Origin: UBA12202 sp002691725
GTDB lineage: Bacteria; Pseudomonadota; Alphaproteobacteria; Puniceispirillales; UBA1172
Direction: 5' to 3'
DNA length: 64,000 nt
Assembly: GCA_965660675.1 (NCBI GenBank)
Contig: CBFIAU010000001.1
Location: forward strand, 124,001-188,000
The notes under the pieces are model-generated. The model did not search any database. It worked only from the letters and a program-made list of their open reading frames with translations, and had not been told where the DNA came from. Made by a program: the position numbers and the translations under genes. This document shows positions 57,435 through 64,000 of the stretch, one piece after another. Within the stretch, counting starts at the first letter, position 1. Every line of letters begins with the position of its first letter.

Positions 57435-58412
57435 TTAAACGGTATCAATGATGAAATCTGGTCTTATTCCGGTTTTTGCCATTGCTGCTTCTGCCCCACC
57501 ATCACGAAACATTCCATGGCCAGTGACAAGAACTGTCGTCAGTCCTGCCGCCGCCCCACCCAAAATATCGGTATGCAGGGTATCACCAACCATGGCAATC
57601 CGCTTTCTATCCAAGGTATTATGCCCAACCATGGTTTCAAGTCTTCGCATTGCTATCGCAAAATGCGTTTGATGCGGCTTACCAAACCAGCGAATGTCAG
57701 TTTCCCCAGCCTGCATTAATTGCCATGCAAAATATCCCGGCTCATGACTGAACCTGTCAGGATGCGGCGCCGCAACGTCAGGATTGGCAATCAGAACAGA
57801 ACAGCCCGCTAATGCAGCTTCGGTCAGGCGCGCTTGCCAAGCCATATTCCATGCCGTCACCCCCATGATAGCAATAGCGTCACAATCTGCCCAGCCATCA
57901 GCCTTATCAGGGCTAAGCCGGATCAAGGTGACATCATCGACCGCTAGATCAGCCGTCATATCATCACCAACCCCAATATAATGCCATTGCGGCGGCCGGT
58001 TATGCGTCAGCCAATGCGTAATGGCGGCACGGCTTGATACCACTTGCGGGGGCGATACAGGTAGCCCCATTTGAGCATATTTATGACCAATTACCTGCTC
58101 ATCCTGGGTGGCGCCATTGGTGACAACTAAAACCGGGATATCCTTTTCAGCCGCCATGGTCAGCAGCTCAACAGCACCGGGAATAATCTCTCTGCCAACA
58201 TTCAGCACCCCAAAGCCGTCAAGCATCAAAGCATCAAAATGGTCAAGCAGATCACGCATCCGTGCCGCCTTCGCAGCTTGCCCTGACGTATGAGCCGATG
58301 AATGGGCCGGTGAATGGGCCGATGAGTAAGGCGGCATAATCGGTCGTAAATCTTCGTAAACATTAAGAATATCGTCAATTTTAAGAAAATTCTGGGCAGA
58401 AGCGTTATTCAT
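57435..58412 (-). CDS. HAD-superfamily class IIA hydrolase
   Basis: 325 residues. Motif I HFDALMLDGFGVLNVGREIIPGAVELL is near residue 54, followed by VLVVTNGATQDEQ and, at the end, RIAMVGDTLHTDILGGAAAGLTTVLVTGHGMFRDGG near 271-306. It belongs to the NagD-like class IIA HAD group found in alphaproteobacteria, probably a phosphatase of small phosphate esters. Residues 28-39 are an SAHS/PAHS repeat stretch from 12-bp units in a non-conserved leader. It lies 18 bp upstream of the pteridine-reductase-like gene on the same strand. Confidence 0.9.
   Translation of the reverse strand: MNNASAQNFLKIDDILNVYEDLRPIMPPYSSAHSPAHSSAHTSGQAAKAARMRDLLDHFDALMLDGFGVLNVGREIIPGAVELLTMAAEKDIPVLVVTNGATQDEQVIGHKYAQMGLPVSPPQVVSSRAAITHWLTHNRPPQWHYIGVGDDMTADLAVDDVTLIRLSPDKADGWADCDAIAIMGVTAWNMAWQARLTEAALAGCSVLIANPDVAAPHPDRFSHEPGYFAWQLMQAGETDIRWFGKPHQTHFAIAMRRLETMVGHNTLDRKRIAMVGDTLHTDILGGAAAGLTTVLVTGHGMFRDGGAEAAMAKTGIRPDFIIDTV
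58297..58331 (-). repeat. 12-bp tandem units in the HAD hydrolase leader
   Basis: GATGAATGGGCC, GGTGAATGGGCC and GATGAGTAAGG (plus-strand reading) follow one another and encode the SSAHSPAHSSAH stretch. Confidence 0.8.
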
Positions 58413-58534
58413 TTTCAGGCTTTCCTGATATATACATGCGGGATGAAATAGATATAACAGATAATATGTAAAAAATATAAATTGTAAGCTAATAAATCAT
58501 CCGCGATAACAGCGTTTCCATAAGGACATTGAAA

Positions 58535-59395
58535 ATGAGTGTATCTGATCATCAGCAGCCAGACCCCCGGCCTGTCATTTTAATCACAGGATGTTCATCA
58601 GGAATTGGGCTTGATACAGCAGAGTTTTTTGCCAAAAAAGACTGGCATGTTCTGGCGACCTGCCGCAAAGACGCTGATGTTAAGCGCATGCAAAAGGCCG
58701 GCTTTACGAGTTTTCGTCTGGATTATGAAGACCAGAATAGTCTTGATGCGGTTGTCCCAAGATTACAGCAACTGACAGCTGGACGTATTGATGTTCTTTT
58801 TAATAATGGGGCTTATGCCATTCCTTGCCTGAGCGAAGATTTACCAACCCCTGCCCTAAGACAGATATTTGAAGCAAATTTTTTTGGCTGGCATGAATTA
58901 ACACGTCAAATCCTGCCTTTGATGTTTGCCGCAGGCGGTGGCCGTATCATCCATAACTCATCGGTATTAGGCTTTGCCGCTATGCGAGCAAGAGGCGCGT
59001 ATAATGCTACCAAATTCGCGCTGGAAGGCCTGACCGATACGATGCGGCAAGAAATTACCGGAACAAATGTTAAGCTGATCCTTGTTCAGCCGGGCCCTAT
59101 TCGGACGCGCATCCGCCAAAATGCGTATATTCAATTTAAGCGCTGGATTACATGGAAAGACTCCCGCCAGCCTAATTTTTATACCAAAGGCCTGATCCCG
59201 CGTCTCAGCGCTAAAGAGACAACAAAAGACTTGTTTGAGTTGATGCCAGATGCGGTGACACGCGCCGTCTGGCACGCGGCGACCGCACGGCGACCTAGAT
59301 TACGTTATCGGATCACTTGGTCGACTAAGCTCATGGCCTTTGCTAAACGCATCCTAAGCACGCGTATGATGGATAAGCTCGCCAGCAAGTTCTGA
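58535..59395 (+). CDS. SDR-family oxidoreductase
   Basis: 286 residues from ATG 58535, 8 nt behind AAGGA; a TTG two codons earlier is possible. Classical SDR: VILITGCSSGIGLDTAEFFAKKDWHVLATCR with the TGxxxGIG loop near residue 20, LFNNGAYA, the catalytic Ser in IIHNSSVLGFAA and YNATKFALEGL giving YxxxK near residues 156-160, then VQPGPIRTRI. The long C-terminal part, rich in basic residues, is of the type seen in retinol- or sterol-like dehydrogenases. Substrate unknown. Confidence 0.88.
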   Translation: MSVSDHQQPDPRPVILITGCSSGIGLDTAEFFAKKDWHVLATCRKDADVKRMQKAGFTSFRLDYEDQNSLDAVVPRLQQLTAGRIDVLFNNGAYAIPCLSEDLPTPALRQIFEANFFGWHELTRQILPLMFAAGGGRIIHNSSVLGFAAMRARGAYNATKFALEGLTDTMRQEITGTNVKLILVQPGPIRTRIRQNAYIQFKRWITWKDSRQPNFYTKGLIPRLSAKETTKDLFELMPDAVTRAVWHAATARRPRLRYRITWSTKLMAFAKRILSTRMMDKLASKF

Positions 59396-59399
59396 TGAT

Positions 59400-60167
59400 C
59401 TAATGTTTATAATTTGATTTTTCTTCATCAAGAATGGCTTTCAGCTCATTAAAATGGCAATCATACTGTCCCGGATAGGCTTCTAGCTCATCTGCGGTTT
59501 TGCTCGCAATCTCATCAGACAGCACGCGCAATGGCTGGCCTGTCTGCAAGGCCTTAATGTAAGTTTCTGCCGATTTTTCAAAATAATATAGCCGGTCAAA
59601 GGTATCAGCGACGCTATCACCCATGACCAAAACCCCATGATTACCCATGATCATGACTTTCTTTCTGGGGTCTGATAACATCGTAGCGCAGCGTTCGCCT
59701 TCTTCTTCAAAGGCTAACCCGCCATAATTTTCATCAATAATATAGCGCTTATAAAATGCTGCGGTGTTTTGATCGATTGGCGGCAAGGTGCTGTCGGCAA
59801 GCGATGCCAACACGGTCGCATAACTAGAATGAACATGCATGACACATCTGGCATGCTGACAATGCCGATGAATTGAGCCATGCAATCCCCAGGCGGTTGG
59901 ATCAGGGGCATCAGGATGATCAGCAGCAGGCGGATTATTGCTGTCTAAGAGCAACATATCGCTAGCCTTGAGGCGCGAGAAATGGCGATTTTTGGGATTC
60001 ATCAAAAACTGCGTGCCATCGTCATTGACCGCTAATGAGAAATGATTTGCAACCCCTTCATGCCAGTTCAGCTTTACAGTCCAACGGAAGGCAGCGGCCA
60101 GATCAACACGCTCCTCATAAAACTCAATATTGGCGCGATTTGGTTTAAGCTCAGAGATTGCCATCAT
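59400..60167 (-). CDS. Class II aldolase/adducin-family protein
   Basis: 255 residues. AAAFRWTVKLNWHEGVANHFSLAVNDDGTQFLMNPKNRHFSRL at the start is the substrate loop. HRHCQHARCVMHVHSSYATVLASL near residue 102 gives zinc histidines and MGNHGVLVMGDSVADTFDRLYYFEKSAETYI near 190 the third. Class II aldolases cleave or decarboxylate sugar phosphates and related acids; many members of this adducin-like branch have no known substrate. It converges with the SDR gene (4 bp gap) and is divergent from the sarcosine oxidase genes. Confidence 0.88.
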   Translation of the reverse strand: MMAISELKPNRANIEFYEERVDLAAAFRWTVKLNWHEGVANHFSLAVNDDGTQFLMNPKNRHFSRLKASDMLLLDSNNPPAADHPDAPDPTAWGLHGSIHRHCQHARCVMHVHSSYATVLASLADSTLPPIDQNTAAFYKRYIIDENYGGLAFEEEGERCATMLSDPRKKVMIMGNHGVLVMGDSVADTFDRLYYFEKSAETYIKALQTGQPLRVLSDEIASKTADELEAYPGQYDCHFNELKAILDEEKSNYKH

Positions 60168-60360
60168 TATTCTCCTTCATCATGCCGTATGCTATCACAT
60201 CACGTCACATAAGATCTGTCATTTCATTCTAAATCATGTTTCCCTATTATTTGATAAATGACAATAGATATCATGTGACTGCAATTGATATTTTTATGTC
60301 GCATGAGGATAAATAACTTGGAAATTAATGGCTTTTTATTAATATAGAACAATATTTTCT

Positions 60361-60370
60361 TGAGTACTCA
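60361..60370. promoter_or_regulatory. Palindrome TGAGTACTCA immediately before soxB
   Basis: A perfect 10-bp palindrome ends 2 bp before the soxB ATG, where a ribosome site would be expected and none is visible. The 205-bp divergent spacer (60168-60372) also contains TAATAT/AATATT half-sites around 60340. A protein bound here would block translation-start or promoter function; this is inference. Confidence 0.35.
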
Positions 60371-60372
60371 TC

Positions 60373-61623
60373 ATGCGATATTCCATATGGTCTATAATCA
60401 AACAAGGGTTGCGGTCTAACCGTGACTGGAAAACGGCTTGGCGCGACCCGAAGCCGAAAGCATCTTATGATGCGGTTATCGTTGGTGGTGGTGGCCATGG
60501 GCTGGCAACAGCATATTATTTAGCATCCGAACATGGCATGACAAATATTGCGGTGATTGAAAAAGGCTGGATTGGTGGCGGTAATGTTGGCCGTAACACG
60601 ACCATTATCCGATCAAATTATCTGTTGCCGGGCAATGAAGCCTTTTATGAATTATCGCTCAAATTATGGGAAGGGCTTGAACAAAGCATCAATTATAATG
60701 CCATGGTATCCCAGCGCGGCATTATTAATCTGTTCCATTCTGATGCGCAGCGTGATGCCGCCGTCCGCCGCGGCAATAGCATGCTCTTACATGGGGCAGA
60801 TGCAACATTATTAGACCAGGATGATTTGCGCCGCATGTGTCCATATCTGGATTATGAAAATGCCCGCTTCCCGATCATGGGCGGCTTGATGCAGAAACGT
60901 GGCGGCAGTGTTCGCCATGATGCTGTGGCATGGGGATATGCGCGGGCGGCAGACTTGCTTGGGGTTGATATCATCCAAAATTGTGAAGTTACCGGTTTCA
61001 TGATGAAGGCTGGCAAATGTGTGGGCGTTGATACCACACGCGGCAAGATCAGAGCCAAAAAGACAGGTGTTGCTGTTGCTGGCTCAACCAGCCGCGTCAT
61101 GGGTAAAGCAGGCATGCGTCTGCCGATTGAAAGCCATGTCTTACAGGCCTTTGTGTCTGAAGGCTTAAAGCCGATTATCCCCGGCGTCATCACTTATGGG
61201 GCAGGCCATTTTTATATCAGTCAGTCTGACAAAGGCGGTTTGGTCTTTGGTGGTGATATTGATGGCTATAACAGCTATGCCCAGCGCGGCAATCTGCCCG
61301 TTGTCGAGGATGTGTGTGAGGGCGGGATGGCATTAGTGCCGATGATTGGCAAGGCTAAGCTATTGCGGATGTGGGGCGGCATTATGGATATGTCTATGGA
61401 TGGCTCACCCTTTATTGATAAAACGGATATCCCTGGGCTCTATCTCAATGCTGGCTGGTGTTATGGTGGCTTTAAGGCAACTCCGGGATCAGGTTGGTGT
61501 TTTGCGCATTTGCTGGCGACGGATACATCACATGATGTAGCAACAGCTTATCGGATTAACCGTTTTCAAAGCGGCGCGGCTTTGGATGAAAAAGGGTCTG
61601 GCGCACAGCCAAACCTGCATTAA
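60373..61623 (+). CDS. soxB: Sarcosine oxidase beta subunit
   Basis: 416 residues, full length. FAD-binding YDAVIVGGGGHGLATAYYLASEHGMTNIAVIEKGWIGGGNVGRNTTIIRSNYLLPGNEAFYELSLKLWEGL spans residues 33-100, with the histidine and N-terminal basic start (RNRDWKTAWRDPKPK) of heterotetrameric enzymes. WCYGGFKATPGSGWCFAHLLAT closes the FAD site near residue 360. The subunit demethylates sarcosine to glycine, passing the methyl group towards tetrahydrofolate on the alpha subunit. soxD and soxA follow in the canonical order. Confidence 0.97.
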   Translation: MRYSIWSIIKQGLRSNRDWKTAWRDPKPKASYDAVIVGGGGHGLATAYYLASEHGMTNIAVIEKGWIGGGNVGRNTTIIRSNYLLPGNEAFYELSLKLWEGLEQSINYNAMVSQRGIINLFHSDAQRDAAVRRGNSMLLHGADATLLDQDDLRRMCPYLDYENARFPIMGGLMQKRGGSVRHDAVAWGYARAADLLGVDIIQNCEVTGFMMKAGKCVGVDTTRGKIRAKKTGVAVAGSTSRVMGKAGMRLPIESHVLQAFVSEGLKPIIPGVITYGAGHFYISQSDKGGLVFGGDIDGYNSYAQRGNLPVVEDVCEGGMALVPMIGKAKLLRMWGGIMDMSMDGSPFIDKTDIPGLYLNAGWCYGGFKATPGSGWCFAHLLATDTSHDVATAYRINRFQSGAALDEKGSGAQPNLH

Positions 61624-61635
61624 GGAAGTGCTAGC

Positions 61636-61938
61636 ATGATTATTCCACATCCTTTGCTTGGCCCTCGTGATGCGGCAGAGTTTACTTATCTAGGTGACGC
61701 CTCGCTATTGATGCGCCCTGATCCAGACGCCGAAGCAAGGCCAGAAAAGCTGATGCAGGCGTTTCATGATTATGTGCATTTGCGTGATAATCCCGCAGGC
61801 GTCCATAAGGAGCTATGGTTTCATGAACAAGGCGACCGATCATGGCTGGTTGTCACCCGCAACATTTCGACCCATGAAATCATCTCGGTTGAGCTAGCCA
61901 GTGACGTCAAAAAAGCATCGAAAGGAAAATCCAAATGA
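61636..61938 (+). CDS. soxD: Sarcosine oxidase delta subunit
   Basis: 100 residues. The delta subunit is a small zinc-binding protein that completes the heterotetramer. It opens with MIIPHPLLGPRDAAEFTYLGDASLLMRPDPDA and contains VHLRDNPAGVHKELWFHEQGDRSWLVVTRNISTHEI, the conserved part with His and Trp residues. It is 12 bp behind soxB, and its stop overlaps the soxA ATG as ATGA. GGAAG precedes ATG 61636. Confidence 0.95.
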   Translation: MIIPHPLLGPRDAAEFTYLGDASLLMRPDPDAEARPEKLMQAFHDYVHLRDNPAGVHKELWFHEQGDRSWLVVTRNISTHEIISVELASDVKKASKGKSK

Positions 61939-64000
61939 GCCGGTCGATGCGTATAAAAGGCGGCGTGATTGATCGATCAGCACCGCTAACATTCAAATTT
62001 AATAAGCGTGAATATCATGGTTTTGCTGGTGATACTGTTGCCTCAGCCTTATTGGCTAATGATGTGCATCTGGTTGGTCGTTCCTTCAAATATCACCGGC
62101 CGCGCGGCATCTTGACATCTGGGCCAGAAGAACCGAACGCCTTGATGACGATTGGGCAGGGTGATGACGCTGATCCTAATACCCGCGCCACAGTGGCTGA
62201 ACTATATGACAATATGATTGTCAAAAGCCAGAATCATCTTGGCTCACTTAACTTTGACATCATGGCCATTAATGACTGGCTATCGCCGTTTTTAACCGCC
62301 GGGTTTTATTATAAAACATTCATGTGGCCTGCTGCCTTTTGGGAAAAAGTCTATGAGCCTGTGATCCGCCGGGCGGCTGGGCTGGGGGCTTTATCTGGCG
62401 CTGAGGACCCTAGCCAATATGACAAAGGCTATCGTCACGCTGATCTGTTGGTTATAGGTGCGGGTGTATCTGGCCTGCTATCCGCCTTGCTGGCAGGACG
62501 CGCAGGCTTGCAGGTTATCCTGGCGGATGAAGATTTCCGTTTTGGCGGCAATGCCCTCGCCATGCAAGGTGAGATTGATGGCAAGCTCTATCAGGTTTGG
62601 ATTGACGATACGCTGGTCGAATTGGCCAATATGCCAAATGTCACCTTAATGCCGCGTAGCACGGCCTTTGGCGTTTATGATCACGGTATCTATGGCGTTT
62701 TAGAACGTCTGGCTGATCATCTGCCGCAAGCAGATAAGCCGCCATATCGGCAAATCATGTGGAAAGTCATGGCAAAACGCGCCATTCTGGCATCAGGGGC
62801 GCTGGAACGGCCATTGGCTTTTGCTGATAATGATCGCCCGGGTATCATGCTAGCCGGGGCAGTGCGCGAATATGCCCATCGCTATGCCGTGGCGTCAGGA
62901 AACAGCGTTGCTATCATGACAAATAATGATAGCGGCATTGATACGGCGATTGATCTGACAAAGGCAGGCGTTAATGTTACCGCCGTCATTGATAGTCGTC
63001 AGGCGACAGCGAGCCATCAGAACTTACCCAAAGATATGCGTCTATTTGCTGGTGATACCATTGCCAAAACCTCTGGACGCAAGCGCATCTCATCCCTGCA
63101 TCTTGAAAGTGGCGCAACATTAGATGTTGATTGTTTGGCGGTCTCAGGCGGCTGGTCACCGACTTTGCATCTGACTTGTCATCATCGCGGCCGTCCCGTT
63201 TGGGATGATCAGATTGTCGGCTTTGTTCCCGGACACGACCTGCCGCCTGGAATGTTGCTTGCGGGATCAGTCACCGGGGCTATGTCAACCAAATCATGTC
63301 TGGAACAAGCCGTGGCGGCGGTTAAATCCGCGCTCACCGATTTAGGCAAAAAAACCATATCAACCCCTAAATTAAAAGCTGACGACAGTGCCTATGCGAT
63401 ATCGCCGCTCTGGCAGATGGGCGCTAATCCTAAATCGCGGAAATTTGTGGATTTGCAGAATGACGTTACCAGCAAGGATATTAAGCTCGCGCATCAAGAA
63501 GGATATCGGTCGGTTGAACATCTTAAACGCTATACCACCATGGGCATGGCAACCGATCAGGGTAAGACATCTAATGTGCTTGGGCTTGGCGTTATGGCTG
63601 AACTATCTGGCCGCACGATTGCCGAAACGGGGACGACCATTTTTCGCCCGCCATATACCCCTGTTCCTATTGGTGCCTTTGCTGGACGAAGTCGCGGCAA
63701 GCATTTTCGGCCAACACGGCTAGCTCCATCGCATCAATGGGCAGAACAGAATAACGCGGCTTTTGTTGAGGCTGGCGCATGGCTTAGAGCGCAGTGGTTC
63801 AGCCGTGAAGGCGAAAGCACCTGGCGGCAGTCTGTTGATCGTGAGGTCAAAGCAACACGGTCTTCGGTTGGCATATGTGATGTCTCTACGCTTGGCAAGA
63901 TTGATATTCAGGGACGTGATGCGACGGCATTTATAAATCTGGTCTATGCGAACGGGTTTGCCAAATTGCCTGTCGGCAAAACCCGATACGGACTCATGCT
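61935..64000 (+). CDS. soxA: Sarcosine oxidase alpha subunit, N-terminal part
   Basis: The frame is open from ATG 61935 to the window end: 688 codons of roughly 1000 expected. The ATG overlaps the soxD stop (ATGA). Residues 1-110 are a 2Fe-2S-like fold (LTFKFNKREYHGFAGDTVASALLAN, RSFKYHRPRGILTSGPEEPNAL). A dinucleotide domain follows, with LLVIGAGVSGLLSALLAGRAG at residues 172-192. Near residue 620 the aminomethyltransferase-like folate domain begins (WLRAQWFSREGE, then VGICDVSTLGKIDIQGRDA). It holds NAD+ and receives the methyl group as methylene-tetrahydrofolate. The 3' end is missing. Confidence 0.96.
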   Translation, partial: MSRSMRIKGGVIDRSAPLTFKFNKREYHGFAGDTVASALLANDVHLVGRSFKYHRPRGILTSGPEEPNALMTIGQGDDADPNTRATVAELYDNMIVKSQNHLGSLNFDIMAINDWLSPFLTAGFYYKTFMWPAAFWEKVYEPVIRRAAGLGALSGAEDPSQYDKGYRHADLLVIGAGVSGLLSALLAGRAGLQVILADEDFRFGGNALAMQGEIDGKLYQVWIDDTLVELANMPNVTLMPRSTAFGVYDHGIYGVLERLADHLPQADKPPYRQIMWKVMAKRAILASGALERPLAFADNDRPGIMLAGAVREYAHRYAVASGNSVAIMTNNDSGIDTAIDLTKAGVNVTAVIDSRQATASHQNLPKDMRLFAGDTIAKTSGRKRISSLHLESGATLDVDCLAVSGGWSPTLHLTCHHRGRPVWDDQIVGFVPGHDLPPGMLLAGSVTGAMSTKSCLEQAVAAVKSALTDLGKKTISTPKLKADDSAYAISPLWQMGANPKSRKFVDLQNDVTSKDIKLAHQEGYRSVEHLKRYTTMGMATDQGKTSNVLGLGVMAELSGRTIAETGTTIFRPPYTPVPIGAFAGRSRGKHFRPTRLAPSHQWAEQNNAAFVEAGAWLRAQWFSREGESTWRQSVDREVKATRSSVGICDVSTLGKIDIQGRDATAFINLVYANGFAKLPVGKTRYGLM

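Overview
This 64 kb window looks like chromosome from a marine alphaproteobacterium. Several things point there: the order small twin-helix membrane protein / cobalamin adenosyltransferase / etfB / etfA, the tlpA<>argH-(small lipoprotein)-lysA block, the chorismate mutase-hisC-tyrA block, a DUF1127 protein, and heterotetrameric sarcosine oxidase genes. The moderate GC content and the gene set would fit the SAR116 (Puniceispirillum-like) group, but that is inference from style and was not tested by a search. I see no phage, transposase, CRISPR array or rRNA. There is one tRNA, for Arg (CCG).

Layout. 1-6.7 kb: end of an ABC-2 type ATPase gene, tRNA-Arg, a lone 2OG-Fe(II) oxygenase, an EamA exporter facing an ArsR-like regulator with matching palindromes in front of both, a SulP transporter with a rhodanese, and a Cache-domain lipoprotein. 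6.9-24.5 kb: a large purine and urate catabolic region. The minus-strand run (about 19.9 to 8.4 kb) is uraH, puuD, a complete BMP-type ABC importer, then xdhABC. The divergent plus-strand run is puuE-uraD fusion, ureidoglycine aminohydrolase, allA and an NCS2 permease. An 8-oxoguanine deaminase faces xdhC. Together these take guanine-type bases or xanthine to urate, allantoin and ureidoglycolate; the allantoate amidohydrolase step is not in the window. 24.5-31.5 kb: HAD hydrolase, M24 hydrolase, a two-component sodium/solute symporter, an unknown protein, and a glycosyltransferase plus methyltransferase pair. 31.7-39.8 kb: a nucleoside-salvage operon (PfkB kinase, nucleoside hydrolase, isopenicillin-N-synthase-like oxygenase, a second BMP-type ABC importer, cytidine deaminase). 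39.8-60.2 kb: mostly housekeeping genes (folD, cobalamin adenosyltransferase, etfBA, tlpA, argH, lysA, tyrA, hisC, chorismate mutase, gloB, folB). 60.4-64 kb: soxB, soxD and the start of soxA, cut off by the window end.

The most unusual property is a scatter of more than a dozen short, nearly perfect tandem duplications. In spacers the units are mostly 10 or 14 bp. Inside genes they are 9, 12, 15 or 24 bp, always in frame, and mostly at protein ends or in loops. The other main leads are a palindrome shared by the EamA and ArsR promoters, mutually exclusive hairpins with a CCTCC loop in front of the DUF1127 gene, and an unassigned oxygenase embedded in the nucleoside operon.
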